NCBI RefSeq assembly: GCF_006874705.1
Contig: NZ_CP035382.1
Location: 2,046,001-2,110,000, forward strand
Source: Leclercia adecarboxylata
GTDB lineage: Bacteria; Pseudomonadota; Gammaproteobacteria; Enterobacterales; Enterobacteriaceae
Reading direction: 5' to 3'
DNA: 64,000 nt
Shown: one piece after another, positions 50,987-60,850 of the stretch
Layout of the letters: each line of letters opens with the position of its first letter
How positions within the stretch are numbered: position 1 is the first letter of the stretch
Notes under the pieces: model-generated
Databases searched by the model: none
What the model was told of the DNA's origin: nothing
What the model saw: only the letters and a program-made list of their open reading frames with translations
Made by a program: the position numbers and the translations under genes

Positions 50987-52588
50987 ATGAATCAACAGGC
51001 AACCATTATCGATGAACTGGCCTTTAACCAACCGCATGGCGAGCAGGAGCAGCAGATTCTGACGCCAGATGCCGTTGAGTTTCTTACCGAGCTGGTGACC
51101 CGCTTCACGCCAAAACGCAATAAGTTACTGGCCGCACGTATCCAGCAGCAGCAAGACATTGATAACGGAAAGCTGCCTGACTTTATTTCGGAAACCGCTT
51201 CCATTCGTGAAGGTAACTGGACGATACGCGGCATTCCGCAGGATCTGCAGGACCGACGCGTCGAGATCACCGGGCCGGTAGAACGCAAAATGGTGATCAA
51301 TGCGCTGAATGCCAATGTGAAAGTCTTTATGGCGGATTTTGAAGATTCGCTGGCGCCTGACTGGAACAAAGTGATCGAAGGTCAGATCAATCTGCGCGAC
51401 GCGGTGAACGGCACCATCAGTCACACCAATGAAGCCGGCAAAATTTATCAGCTTAAACCTAACCCGGCGGTCCTGGTCTGCCGCGTGCGCGGCCTGCATT
51501 TACCGGAAAAGCATGTTACCTGGAACGGGGAAGCGATCCCGGGCAGCCTGTTCGACTTTGCCCTCTACTTCTTCCATAACCATAAAAATCTGCTGGCAAA
51601 AGGCAGCGGCCCCTATTTCTACCTGCCGAAAACCCAGTCCTGGCAGGAAGCGGCCTGGTGGGGTGAGGTCTTCAGCTATGCCGAAGATCGTTTCGACCTG
51701 CCGCGCGGCACCATCAAAGCCACGCTGCTGATTGAAACCCTGCCGGCGGTGTTCCAGATGGATGAGATCCTGCATGCCCTGCGTGACCACATCGTTGGCC
51801 TGAATTGCGGCCGCTGGGATTACATTTTCAGCTATATCAAGACCCTGAAAAACCATCCCGATCGTGTTCTGCCGGATCGCCAGGTGGTGACCATGGACAA
51901 ATCATTCCTGAATGCCTACTCGCGTCTGCTGATCAAAACCTGCCACAAACGCGGTGCCTTCGCGATGGGCGGCATGGCGGCCTTTATTCCGAGCAAAGAC
52001 AGCGAGCGTAACAATCAGGTGCTGAACAAGGTGAAGGCCGACAAAGAGCTGGAAGCCAGCAACGGCCATGACGGCACCTGGGTGGCGCATCCCGGACTGG
52101 CCGATACCGCCATGGAGGTGTTCAACCGCATTCTGGGCGATAACAAAAATCAGCTGCACGTAACCCGCGAAGAGGATACGCCAGTCACCGCCGCACAGCT
52201 GCTCGAGCCGTGCGAGGGCGAGCGCACTGAAGAGGGAATGCGCGCCAATATTCGCGTGGCGGTGCAGTACATCGAAGCGTGGATCTCCGGCAACGGCTGT
52301 GTGCCGATTTACGGTCTGATGGAGGATGCCGCTACCGCTGAGATCTCCCGTACCTCTATCTGGCAGTGGATCCACCATCAGAAGACCCTCAGCAACGGCA
52401 AACCGGTCACCAAAGCCCTGTTCCGCGAGATGCTGTCGGAAGAGATGCTGAACATTCAGGACGAACTGGGCGAGCACCGCTTCAGCAGCGGCCGCTTCGA
52501 CGCCGCCGCACGCCTGATGGAACAGATCACCACCTCAGATGAGCTCATCGACTTCCTGACGCTGCCTGGCTATCGCCTGCTGGCCTGA
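50987..52588 (+). CDS. aceB: Malate synthase A (AceB)
   Basis: AceB condenses glyoxylate with acetyl-CoA to malate, the second glyoxylate-shunt reaction. ATG at 50987 ([13 protein letters not shown]) gives 533 residues, the E. coli length; the frame open from 50864 begins inside the IclR operator and is rejected. The malate-synthase signature [15 protein letters not shown] is present. A GAGGAGCAGTGGA ribosome-binding region precedes it. Confidence 0.98.
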   Translation: MNQQATIIDELAFNQPHGEQEQQILTPDAVEFLTELVTRFTPKRNKLLAARIQQQQDIDNGKLPDFISETASIREGNWTIRGIPQDLQDRRVEITGPVERKMVINALNANVKVFMADFEDSLAPDWNKVIEGQINLRDAVNGTISHTNEAGKIYQLKPNPAVLVCRVRGLHLPEKHVTWNGEAIPGSLFDFALYFFHNHKNLLAKGSGPYFYLPKTQSWQEAAWWGEVFSYAEDRFDLPRGTIKATLLIETLPAVFQMDEILHALRDHIVGLNCGRWDYIFSYIKTLKNHPDRVLPDRQVVTMDKSFLNAYSRLLIKTCHKRGAFAMGGMAAFIPSKDSERNNQVLNKVKADKELEASNGHDGTWVAHPGLADTAMEVFNRILGDNKNQLHVTREEDTPVTAAQLLEPCEGERTEEGMRANIRVAVQYIEAWISGNGCVPIYGLMEDAATAEISRTSIWQWIHHQKTLSNGKPVTKALFREMLSEEMLNIQDELGEHRFSSGRFDAAARLMEQITTSDELIDFLTLPGYRLLA

Positions 52589-52620
52589 TTTCACCACATA
52601 ACAATATGGAGCATCTGCAC

Positions 52621-53925
52621 ATGAAAACCCGTACCCAACAAATCGAAGCATTACAGAACGAGTGGACTCAACCGCGCTGGGAAGGCATTGAACGCCCTTA
52701 TAGCGCAGAGGAAGTGGTGAAGTTACGCGGCTCGGTCAACCCGGAGTGCACTCTGGCGCAGCTGGGGGCGGCCAAAATGTGGCGTCTGCTGCACGGCGAA
52801 TCGAAGAAGGGTTACATCAATAGCCTCGGCGCGCTGACGGGTGGCCAGGCGTTGCAGCAGGCGAAAGCGGGCATTGAAGCGGTCTATCTGTCGGGCTGGC
52901 AGGTCGCGGCGGACGCCAACCTGGCGTCCAGCATGTACCCGGATCAGTCTCTCTATCCGGCAAACTCTGTCCCGGCGGTGGTGGAGCGGATCAACAACAC
53001 CTTCCGTCGGGCGGATCAGATCCAGTGGGCGTCCGGGATTGAGCCAAACGATCCGCGCTTTGTGGATTACTTCCTGCCGATCGTCGCCGATGCTGAAGCG
53101 GGGTTTGGCGGGGTGCTGAATGCCTTCGAGCTGATGAAATCGATGATTGAAGCCGGTGCAGCGGCCGTTCACTTCGAAGATCAGCTGGCCTCGGTGAAGA
53201 AGTGCGGACACATGGGCGGCAAAGTGCTGGTGCCAACGCAGGAGGCGATTCAGAAACTGGTGGCCGCCCGTCTGGCCGCTGACGTGCTGGGCGTCCCGAC
53301 GCTGGTGATTGCCCGTACCGATGCCGATGCCGCGGACCTGATCACCTCCGATTGCGACCCTTACGACAGCCAGTTTATTACCGGGGAGCGTACCAGCGAA
53401 GGCTTCTATCGTACCCATGCCGGCATTGAACAGGCAATCAGCCGCGGTCTGGCCTACGCCCCTTATGCGGATCTGGTGTGGTGCGAGACCTCCACCCCGG
53501 ACCTGGCCCTGGCTAAACGCTTTGCTGACGCCATCCATGCGAAATATCCGGGCAAACTGCTGGCCTATAACTGCTCACCGTCCTTCAACTGGCAGAAAAA
53601 CCTGGACGATAAAACCATCGCCAGCTTCCAGCAAGAGCTGTCGGACATGGGCTACAAGTATCAGTTCATCACCCTCGCGGGCATTCACAGCATGTGGTTC
53701 AACATGTTCGATCTGGCACACGCCTACGCCCAGGGCGAGGGCATGAAGCACTACGTCGAGAAGGTCCAGCAGCCAGAGTTCGCAGCAAGCCAAAAGGGCT
53801 ATACCTTTGCCTCGCATCAGCAGGAAGTGGGAACGGGCTACTTCGATAACGTCACCACCATCATTCAGGGCGGCGCCTCCTCCGTGACCGCGCTGACCGG
53901 GTCGACCGAAGAAGCACAGTTCTGA
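52621..53925 (+). CDS. aceA: Isocitrate lyase (AceA)
   Basis: AceA splits isocitrate into succinate and glyoxylate. ATG at 52621 ([12 protein letters not shown]) gives 434 residues; the ATG 15 bases upstream is only the end of the ribosome-binding region. The catalytic loop K-K-C-G-H-M-G-G near residue 193 holds Cys195, and the C terminus is S-T-E-E-A-Q-F. It lies 32 bases after aceB, and a REP and a G-rich repeat separate it from aceK. Confidence 0.98.
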   Translation: MKTRTQQIEALQNEWTQPRWEGIERPYSAEEVVKLRGSVNPECTLAQLGAAKMWRLLHGESKKGYINSLGALTGGQALQQAKAGIEAVYLSGWQVAADANLASSMYPDQSLYPANSVPAVVERINNTFRRADQIQWASGIEPNDPRFVDYFLPIVADAEAGFGGVLNAFELMKSMIEAGAAAVHFEDQLASVKKCGHMGGKVLVPTQEAIQKLVAARLAADVLGVPTLVIARTDADAADLITSDCDPYDSQFITGERTSEGFYRTHAGIEQAISRGLAYAPYADLVWCETSTPDLALAKRFADAIHAKYPGKLLAYNCSPSFNWQKNLDDKTIASFQQELSDMGYKYQFITLAGIHSMWFNMFDLAHAYAQGEGMKHYVEKVQQPEFAASQKGYTFASHQQEVGTGYFDNVTTIIQGGASSVTALTGSTEEAQF

Positions 53926-53935
53926 TAACGGAAAC

Positions 53936-53967
53936 GCCCGGTGGCGCTAAGCTTACCGGGCCTACGG
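53936..53967. repeat. REP unit between aceA and aceK
   Basis: A single REP unit (GCCCGGTGGCGC ... TTACCGGGCCTAC) follows the aceA stop. REP sequences at this place are also known in E. coli, where aceK is expressed far below aceA. Confidence 0.88.
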
Positions 53968-53972
53968 TTCCT

Positions 53973-53995
53973 GGGGAGAGGGTTAGGGTGAGGGG
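53973..53995. repeat. G-rich repeat arm directly upstream of aceK
   Basis: GGGGAGAGGGTTAGGGTGAG followed by GGG is an inverted partner of the element at 55743-55775 on the other side of aceK. Its GAGGGG end lies six bases before the aceK ATG and acts as the ribosome-binding site. Confidence 0.75.
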
Positions 53996-54000
53996 AAGCT

Positions 54001-55728
54001 ATGTCGCGTGGCATGGAGTTACTGATTGCACAAACCATCCTGCAGGGCTTTGATGCCCAGTATGGCCGCTTTCTGGAGGTGACTGCCGGGGCGCAGCAGC
54101 GCTTTGAGCAGGCCGACTGGCACGCGGTGCAGCAGGCCATGAAGCAGCGTATCCACCTCTACGATCACCATGTGGGCCTGGTCGTGGAGCAATTGCGCTG
54201 CATCACCGGGCACACCAGTACCGATGCCGCGTTCTTATTGCGTGTGAAAGAGCATTACACCCATCTGCTGCCGGATTACCCTCGCTTTGAAATTGCGGAG
54301 AGCTTTTTCAACTCCGTCTACTGTCGGCTTTTTGACCACCGCTCCCTGTCACCGGAGCGGCTCTTTATTTTCAGCTCTCAGCCCGGACAACGTTTTCGCA
54401 CCCTGTCGCGCCCGCTGGCGAAAGATTTCTTTCCCGACCAGGGCTGGGAGGCGCTGTTAACCAAGGTGTTAGCCGACCTTCCTCTGCGTCTGCCCTGGCA
54501 AAATCGCCCGCGTGATGTCGGGTATATCATCGCCCATCTGTCTGAAACGCTGGGTGCAGACAACCTGCGCAACTGTCATCTGCAGGTCGCTAACGAACTC
54601 TTTTATCGCAACAAAGCCGCCTGGCTGGTGGGCAAGCTGGTTACGCCGGACGCCACGCTACCGTTTCTGCTGCCCATTCACCGCAGCGATGAAGGGGAGC
54701 TGGCGGTGGATACCTGCCTGACCACCAACGCCGAGGCCAGCATCGTTTTCGGTTTCGCCCGCTCCTATTTTATGGTTTATGCCCCGCAGCCGGGCGCGCT
54801 GGTGGAGTGGTTGCGGGAGATCCTGCCCGGTAAAACCACCGCCGAGCTCTATATGGCGATAGGGTGTCAGAAGCACGCCAAAACCGAGAGCTATCGGGAG
54901 TACCTGCACTATATCGCCCGTGCCGACGAGCAGTTTATCGAGGCGCCGGGCATTCGCGGTATGGTGATGCTGGTCTTCACCCTGCCGGGATTTGATCGGG
55001 TCTTTAAGGTGATTAAGGACAGGTTCGCCCCGCAAAAAGAGATGACTGCTGCTCACGTCCGTGCCTGCTATCAGCTGGTTAAGGAGCACGATCGCGTCGG
55101 GCGCATGGCGGATACCCAGGAGTTTGAGAACTTCGTACTCGATAAGCGGCAGATTGCGCCGGAACTGATGGCGCTGTTGCTCCGGGAGGCGCCGGGAAAA
55201 ATCAGCGATCTGGGCGACCGGATTGCCATCAGCCACCTCTATATCGAACGGCGGATGGTGCCGCTCAATATCTGGCTGGAGCAGGCGGAGGGGCAGGCGC
55301 TGCACGACGCCATCGAAGAGTACGGCAACGCTATCCGTCAGCTGGCGGCGGCCAACATCTTTCCGGGCGATATGTTGTTTAAAAACTTCGGCGTCACCCG
55401 ACACGGGCGGGTGGTGTTCTACGATTACGACGAAATCTGCTACATGACGGAAGTGAATTTCCGCGAGATCCCACCCCCGCGTTATCCGGAGGATGAGCTC
55501 GCCAGCGAGCCCTGGTACAGCGTCTCACCGGGGGATGTTTTCCCGGAGGAGTTTCGTCACTGGCTCTGCGCCGACCCACGCATCGGGACGCTGTTTGAGG
55601 AGATGCATGCCGATCTGTTCCGCGCTGACTACTGGCGGAGCCTGCAGACGCGCATCCAGAACGGGCATGTGGAAGATGTATATGCTTACCGGCGTAAGCA
55701 GCGCTTTAGCGTGCGGTATGCTGCATAA
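54001..55728 (+). CDS. aceK: Isocitrate dehydrogenase kinase/phosphatase AceK
   Basis: AceK phosphorylates and dephosphorylates isocitrate dehydrogenase and so sets the split between the TCA cycle and the glyoxylate shunt. It has 575 residues (E. coli 578). The nucleotide-binding segment A-P-G-I-R-G starts at residue 315, and the kinase-like C-terminal lobe with [13 protein letters not shown] and Y-D-Y-D-E-I-C is intact. The last residues, V-R-Y-A-A, differ from and are shorter than the E. coli tail. The gene is bracketed by inverted G-rich repeats. Confidence 0.97.
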   Translation: MSRGMELLIAQTILQGFDAQYGRFLEVTAGAQQRFEQADWHAVQQAMKQRIHLYDHHVGLVVEQLRCITGHTSTDAAFLLRVKEHYTHLLPDYPRFEIAESFFNSVYCRLFDHRSLSPERLFIFSSQPGQRFRTLSRPLAKDFFPDQGWEALLTKVLADLPLRLPWQNRPRDVGYIIAHLSETLGADNLRNCHLQVANELFYRNKAAWLVGKLVTPDATLPFLLPIHRSDEGELAVDTCLTTNAEASIVFGFARSYFMVYAPQPGALVEWLREILPGKTTAELYMAIGCQKHAKTESYREYLHYIARADEQFIEAPGIRGMVMLVFTLPGFDRVFKVIKDRFAPQKEMTAAHVRACYQLVKEHDRVGRMADTQEFENFVLDKRQIAPELMALLLREAPGKISDLGDRIAISHLYIERRMVPLNIWLEQAEGQALHDAIEEYGNAIRQLAAANIFPGDMLFKNFGVTRHGRVVFYDYDEICYMTEVNFREIPPPRYPEDELASEPWYSVSPGDVFPEEFRHWLCADPRIGTLFEEMHADLFRADYWRSLQTRIQNGHVEDVYAYRRKQRFSVRYAA

Positions 55729-55742
55729 CGTGCGGTCTGGTG

Positions 55743-55775
55743 CCCTCACCCTGACCCTCTCCCACGGGGAGAGGG
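55743..55775. repeat. CCCTCACCC/CCCTCTCCC repeat downstream of aceK
   Basis: CCCTCACCCTGACCCTCTCC begins a unit that closes on itself with GGGGAGAGGG. It is the inverted relative of the repeat in front of aceK and of the one after yjaH. Confidence 0.78.
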
Positions 55776-55785
55776 AACAAACACT

Positions 55786-55811
55786 AAAAACGGCAACAAG
55801 GTTGCCGTTTT
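55786..55811 (+). terminator. Terminator between aceK and iclR
   Basis: The stem AAAACGGCAAC/GTTGCCGTTTT with an AAG loop has A and T runs on either side, so it could serve both convergent genes. Confidence 0.9.
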
Positions 55812-55841
55812 GCATTTACCTCGCCACCGGGCAAACCCATC

Positions 55842-56666
55842 TTAACGGATCCCACCATACGCCAGCGTCACCTCTTTCGCCGCCTTAATCACCAGCGCCC
55901 CCAGCTCGGTCACCCGGTCATCGGTCATTCGCGAGATCGGCCCGGAAATGGAGATGGCGGCAAAAGGCTCGCGGTGTTCGTCAAAAATACAGGCTGCCAG
56001 GCAGCGCAGACCGAGCGCATGTTCTTCGTCATCAAAGGAGTAGCCGCGCTTGCGCGTCAGGGCCAAATCCTCTTTCAGATGCACCGGTGACACCAGCGTC
56101 GCGTGGGTATAGGCGTGCAAGCCCTTGCGGTGCAGCAGCCCGGTAACCTGCTCTTCGCTGAGCTGGGACAGGAATGCTTTTCCCGCTCCGGAGGCGTGCA
56201 TCGGCAGCTTGCCGCCAATCGGCGCCGACATGCGCATCAGCTGGGTACACTGCACCTGGTCGATAATAATCGCCTGGTGATCGCTCTGGTCGAGCACCGC
56301 CAGGTTGACCGTCTCGCCGGAGTCCTCCATCAGCTTGCGCAGGATCGGGTGCACGATAGCGAGCAGGTTACGGCTCTGCAAAAAACTGCTGCCGACGATA
56401 AACGCATGGGCACCCACGGACCAGTGCCCCAGCTCGCCCACCTGACGGACAAAGCCCAGCTGCTGCATGGTGGTTAGCAGGCGATGGGTGGTGGAGTTCG
56501 GCAGGCCAGCCTGCTGGGCCAGCTCGGTCAGCGCCACGCTGCTGTGCGACTCGGCTATCCACTCCAGCAGTTTAAGGCCCCGCGTCAGGGACTGGACTTG
56601 TCCGCCCGCCGGGGCGGCTGCGGCGGCGGGTTTTCTGCCGCGTTTAGCGGGAACGGTGGCGACCAT
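55842..56666 (-). CDS. iclR: Transcriptional repressor IclR
   Basis: IclR represses aceBAK and its own gene; glyoxylate and pyruvate tune its tetramer state. ATG at 56666 (M-V-A-T-V-P-A-K-R-G-R-K-P-A) gives 274 residues. The in-frame ATG at 56699 would place the IclR operator inside the coding region, so the shorter start is preferred. The N-terminal winged helix is Q-S-L-T-R-G-L-K-L-L-E-W-I-A-E-S to T-T-H-R-L-L, and the C-terminal part is the effector domain with C-L-A-A-C-I-F-D-E-H. Confidence 0.95.
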   Translation of the reverse strand: MVATVPAKRGRKPAAAAAPAGGQVQSLTRGLKLLEWIAESHSSVALTELAQQAGLPNSTTHRLLTTMQQLGFVRQVGELGHWSVGAHAFIVGSSFLQSRNLLAIVHPILRKLMEDSGETVNLAVLDQSDHQAIIIDQVQCTQLMRMSAPIGGKLPMHASGAGKAFLSQLSEEQVTGLLHRKGLHAYTHATLVSPVHLKEDLALTRKRGYSFDDEEHALGLRCLAACIFDEHREPFAAISISGPISRMTDDRVTELGALVIKAAKEVTLAYGGIR

Positions 56667-56689
56667 GGCAGGCTCCTTTTTCTGTATCG

Positions 56690-56704
56690 TGGAAATCATT
56701 TTCG
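56690..56704. promoter_or_regulatory. IclR autoregulatory operator
   Basis: TGGAAATCATTTTCG closely fits the IclR palindrome TGGAAATNATTTCCA, 24 bases upstream of the iclR start. Confidence 0.8.
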
Positions 56705-56756
56705 TTTTATTTGGCTGTTTTGCAACCGCTATCCTTACTGATCGGAGGAGTTATGG

Positions 56757-56769
56757 TGAACATGTCTCA
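56757..56769 (+). promoter_or_regulatory. Possible MetR site upstream of metH
   Basis: TGAACATGTCTCA matches the MetR consensus TGAA-N5-TTCA at seven of eight positions and lies about 100 bases before the metH start, where MetR activation is expected. Confidence 0.4.
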
Positions 56770-56860
56770 TGTTACCGCAGTGTGACTTTTCCCCTTTGCA
56801 AGATTATGCCAGTATGGTCTGCTGGCCTTTTGGCCTGGTTGAGCGTTGTCGGGAGCAAGT

Positions 56861-59800
56861 GTGAGCAGCAAAGTAGATCAACTTCGTGCGCAGTTAAATG
56901 AACGCATTCTGGTGCTGGATGGCGGTATGGGCACCATGATCCAGAGCTATCGTCTGAGTGAAGACGACTTTCGCGGCGACCGCTTCGCCGACTGGCCCTG
57001 CGATCTGAAAGGTAACAACGACCTGCTGGTGCTCAGTAAACCAGAGATTATCGCCGCCATTCATTACGCCTATTTCGAGGCGGGTGCGGATATCGTTGAG
57101 ACCAACACCTTCAACTCGACAACCATCGCCATGGCGGATTACGAGATGGAATCCCTGTCGGCGGAGATCAACTACGAGGCGGCGAAGCTGGCGCGTGCCT
57201 GTGCCGACGAGTGGACGGCCCGCACGCCGGAGAAACCGCGCTACGTGGCCGGGGTGCTCGGCCCGACCAACCGCACCGCCTCTATCTCACCGGACGTCAA
57301 CGATCCGGCATTTCGTAATATCACCTTTGACCAGCTGGTGGCCGCGTACCGCGAGTCGACCCGTGCGCTGGTGGAAGGCGGTTCCGATCTGATCATGATT
57401 GAAACGGTCTTCGATACCCTCAACGCCAAAGCCGCTATCTATGCGGTGAAAGAGGAGTTCGAAGCCCTGGGCGTGGATCTGCCGATCATGATCTCCGGCA
57501 CCATCACCGACGCCTCTGGCCGTACCCTCTCCGGACAGACCACGGAAGCCTTTTACAACTCCCTGCGTCACGCCGATGCCCTGAGCTTTGGCCTGAACTG
57601 TGCCCTGGGGCCGGACGAACTGCGCCAGTACGTACAGGAGCTGTCGCGCATCGCCGAATGCTACGTGACCGCTCACCCGAACGCCGGCCTGCCGAACGCC
57701 TTCGGTGAATACGATCTCGACGCCGCGACCATGGCGGCGCAGATCCGCGAATGGGCCGAGTCCGGGTTCCTGAATATTGTCGGCGGTTGCTGCGGCACCA
57801 CGCCGGAGCATATCGCCGCCATGAGCCACGCCGTGGCAGGCCTGCCGCCGCGTAAATTACCCGAGCTGCCGGTTGCCTGCCGACTGGCCGGGCTTGAACC
57901 GCTGAACATTGGTGATGAGAGCCTGTTTGTGAACGTCGGGGAACGTACCAACGTCACCGGCTCCGCGAAGTTCAAGCGTCTGATCAAAGAAGAGAAATAC
58001 AGCGAAGCGCTGGATGTTGCCCGCCAGCAGGTAGAGAGCGGCGCGCAAATTATCGATATCAACATGGATGAGGGGATGCTCGACGCCGAAGCGGCGATGG
58101 TGCGTTTCCTCAACCTGATCGCCGGTGAGCCGGACATTGCCCGCGTGCCGATCATGATCGACTCCTCGAAATGGGAAGTTATCGAGAAAGGGCTGAAGTG
58201 CATTCAGGGCAAGGGCATCGTTAACTCCATCTCCATGAAAGAGGGGGTTGAGCCCTTTATCCATCATGCCAAACTGGTGCGCCGCTACGGTGCCGCCGTG
58301 GTGGTGATGGCCTTTGATGAAGTGGGCCAGGCGGATACCCGCGAGCGTAAAATCGAGATCTGCCGCCGCGCGTACAAGATTTTGACCGAAGAGGTGGGCT
58401 TCCCGCCGGAAGATATCATCTTTGACCCGAATATCTTCGCCGTCGCGACCGGGATTGAAGAGCACAACAACTACGCCCAGGACTTTATCGGGGCGTGTGA
58501 AGACATCAAGCGCGAGCTGCCGCACGCGCTGATCTCCGGCGGCGTGTCGAACGTGTCGTTCTCGTTCCGCGGTAACGACCCGGTGCGTGAAGCCATCCAC
58601 GCGGTGTTCCTTTACTACGCCATCCGCAACGGGATGGACATGGGGATCGTTAACGCTGGCCAGCTGGCGATTTACGACGATCTGCCAGCGGAGCTGCGCG
58701 ATGCGGTAGAAGATGTGATCCTTAACCGCCGAGACGACGCGACCGAGCGCATGCTGGAGCTGGCGGAGAAATACCGCGGCAGCAAAGCCGACGACGGCGC
58801 CAACGTTCAGCAGGCCGAGTGGCGCTCGTGGGACGTGAAAAAGCGTCTCGAATATTCGCTGGTAAAAGGCATCACTGAGTTTATCGAGCTGGATACCGAA
58901 GAGGCCCGCCAGCAGGCCGCGCGCCCGATTGAGGTGATCGAAGGCCCGCTGATGGACGGCATGAACGTGGTCGGCGATCTGTTCGGCGAGGGTAAAATGT
59001 TCCTGCCGCAGGTGGTGAAATCGGCCCGCGTAATGAAGCAGGCGGTGGCGTATCTCGAGCCCTATATCGAAGCCAGCAAAGAGAAAGGCTCCAGCAACGG
59101 CAAGATGGTGATTGCCACCGTGAAGGGCGACGTACACGACATCGGCAAAAACATCGTCGGCGTAGTACTGCAGTGTAATAACTACGAGATTATCGACCTC
59201 GGCGTGATGGTGCCGGCGGATAAAATCCTCAAAACCGCGCGCGAGGTGAATGCTGACCTGATTGGCCTCTCGGGGCTGATTACCCCGTCGCTTGACGAGA
59301 TGGTCAACGTGGCGAAAGAGATGGAGCGCCAGGGCTTTACCCTGCCGTTGCTGATTGGCGGGGCGACTACCTCGAAAGCGCACACGGCGGTGAAGATCGA
59401 GCAGAACTACAGCGGGCCGACGGTGTACGTACAGAACGCGTCGCGCACGGTGGGCGTGGTCTCGGCGCTGCTTTCAGCAACCCAGCGCGACGACTTTGTT
59501 GCCAGAACCCGCAAAGAGTACGAGACGGTACGTATCCAACACGCGCGCAAAAAGCCGCGCACCCCGCCGGTCACCCTGGCCGCGGCTCGTGATAACGACC
59601 TGGCCTTTGACTGGTCAAGCTATACGCCGCCGGTTGCCCATCGTCTGGGCGTGCAGGAGGTGACGGCCAGCATTGAAACCCTGCGCAACTACATCGACTG
59701 GACGCCGTTCTTTATGACCTGGTCGCTGGCCGGAAAATATCCGCGCATCCTCGAAGATGAAGTGGTGGGTGAAGAGGCCCAGCGCCTGTTTAAGGATGCC

Positions 59801-60544
59801 AACGACCTGCTCGATCAGCTCAGCGCGGAGAAAACCCTCAACCCGCGCGGTGTGGTGGGGCTGTTCCCGGCCAACCGTGTGGGCGATGACATCGAGATCT
59901 ATCGCGATGAAACTCGCACCCACGTGCTGACGGTCAGCCATCATCTGCGTCAGCAGACCGAGAAGGTCGGTTTTGCCAACTACTGCCTGGCCGATTTCGT
60001 CGCGCCTAAGCTGAGCGGTAAAGCGGACTACATCGGTGCCTTTGCCGTAACCGGCGGGCTGGAGGAGGACGCGCTGGCGGATACCTACGAAGCGCAGCAT
60101 GATGATTACAATAAAATCATGATTAAAGCGATTGCCGACCGTCTGGCCGAGGCCTTTGCCGAATACCTGCATGAGCGGGTGCGTAAAGTGTACTGGGGCT
60201 ATGCCCCGAACGAGAACCTCAGCAATGAGGAGTTGATCCGCGAGAACTACCAGGGCATTCGTCCGGCCCCGGGTTATCCGGCCTGCCCGGAGCACACCGA
60301 GAAAGGCACTATCTGGCAGCTGCTGGATGTTGAAACCCATACCGGCATGAAGCTCACCGAATCTTTCGCCATGTGGCCTGGGGCGTCGGTGTCCGGCTGG
60401 TATTTCAGCCATCCTGACAGCAAGTACTACGCCGTGGCGCAGATCCAGCGCGATCAGGTGGAGGATTATGCCCTGCGTAAAGGGATGAGCGTTTCGGAAG
60501 TGGAGCGTTGGTTAGCACCGAACCTCGGCTACGACGCAGACTGA
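56861..60544 (+). CDS. metH: Cobalamin-dependent methionine synthase MetH
   Basis: MetH transfers the methyl group of methyl-tetrahydrofolate to homocysteine through cobalamin. A GTG start at 56861 gives [12 protein letters not shown] and 1227 residues, exactly as in E. coli; a TTG 15 bases earlier is less likely. Four modules are visible: the homocysteine domain with zinc cysteines in F-G-L-N-C and G-G-C-C-G-T-T, the folate domain, the B12 domain with D-V-H-D-I-G-K-N (cobalt ligand histidine), and the C-terminal AdoMet reactivation domain. It is divergent from iclR. Confidence 0.98.
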   Translation: MSSKVDQLRAQLNERILVLDGGMGTMIQSYRLSEDDFRGDRFADWPCDLKGNNDLLVLSKPEIIAAIHYAYFEAGADIVETNTFNSTTIAMADYEMESLSAEINYEAAKLARACADEWTARTPEKPRYVAGVLGPTNRTASISPDVNDPAFRNITFDQLVAAYRESTRALVEGGSDLIMIETVFDTLNAKAAIYAVKEEFEALGVDLPIMISGTITDASGRTLSGQTTEAFYNSLRHADALSFGLNCALGPDELRQYVQELSRIAECYVTAHPNAGLPNAFGEYDLDAATMAAQIREWAESGFLNIVGGCCGTTPEHIAAMSHAVAGLPPRKLPELPVACRLAGLEPLNIGDESLFVNVGERTNVTGSAKFKRLIKEEKYSEALDVARQQVESGAQIIDINMDEGMLDAEAAMVRFLNLIAGEPDIARVPIMIDSSKWEVIEKGLKCIQGKGIVNSISMKEGVEPFIHHAKLVRRYGAAVVVMAFDEVGQADTRERKIEICRRAYKILTEEVGFPPEDIIFDPNIFAVATGIEEHNNYAQDFIGACEDIKRELPHALISGGVSNVSFSFRGNDPVREAIHAVFLYYAIRNGMDMGIVNAGQLAIYDDLPAELRDAVEDVILNRRDDATERMLELAEKYRGSKADDGANVQQAEWRSWDVKKRLEYSLVKGITEFIELDTEEARQQAARPIEVIEGPLMDGMNVVGDLFGEGKMFLPQVVKSARVMKQAVAYLEPYIEASKEKGSSNGKMVIATVKGDVHDIGKNIVGVVLQCNNYEIIDLGVMVPADKILKTAREVNADLIGLSGLITPSLDEMVNVAKEMERQGFTLPLLIGGATTSKAHTAVKIEQNYSGPTVYVQNASRTVGVVSALLSATQRDDFVARTRKEYETVRIQHARKKPRTPPVTLAAARDNDLAFDWSSYTPPVAHRLGVQEVTASIETLRNYIDWTPFFMTWSLAGKYPRILEDEVVGEEAQRLFKDANDLLDQLSAEKTLNPRGVVGLFPANRVGDDIEIYRDETRTHVLTVSHHLRQQTEKVGFANYCLADFVAPKLSGKADYIGAFAVTGGLEEDALADTYEAQHDDYNKIMIKAIADRLAEAFAEYLHERVRKVYWGYAPNENLSNEELIRENYQGIRPAPGYPACPEHTEKGTIWQLLDVETHTGMKLTESFAMWPGASVSGWYFSHPDSKYYAVAQIQRDQVEDYALRKGMSVSEVERWLAPNLGYDAD

Positions 60545-60559
60545 CCTGGCTTACTTGCC

Positions 60560-60665
60560 AGCTTGCACCAGGGCTGTCCTCACTCGGGTCACGTACTTTG
60601 TGTACGCTCCCCTCACTGCGGGCAGTCCGTGTGCAATCTGACTGCGCCGCCGACGGTCAGTGTCC
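60560..60665. repeat. Structured GC-rich intergenic sequence after metH
   Basis: This stretch holds short inverted repeats such as CGTAC/GTACG (60592-60606) and GGCAGT/ACTGCG (60621-60646). It looks like a dispersed intergenic repeat type I have seen at enterobacterial gene ends, but I cannot name it. Confidence 0.4.
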
Positions 60666-60693
60666 GGTTCACGTCACGTTTCCTTACAACAAA

Positions 60694-60727
60694 CAGGGCA
60701 CCCACAGGGTGCCCTGTCTCTTTCTTA
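60694..60727 (+). terminator. Terminator of metH
   Basis: The stem CAGGGCACCC/GGGTGCCCTG with a three-base loop is followed by TCTCTTTCTT. Confidence 0.88.
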
Positions 60728-60767
60728 CGTTTGAACCCTTATACTGATCGAAGGCTCCTTCGGCATT

Positions 60768-60800
60768 GCCCGGTGGCGCTCTCGCTTACCGGGCCTACAG
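60768..60800. repeat. REP unit before yjbB
   Basis: GCCCGGTGGCGCTCTCGC followed by TTACCGGGCCTAC is the same unit as between aceA and aceK. With the terminator and the sequence after metH it fills the 306-base metH-yjbB gap. Confidence 0.87.
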
Positions 60801-60850
60801 CGCGCAACGAGCCTCAGGAAAACGTATAACGAAAAGGAGAACCTACATCC

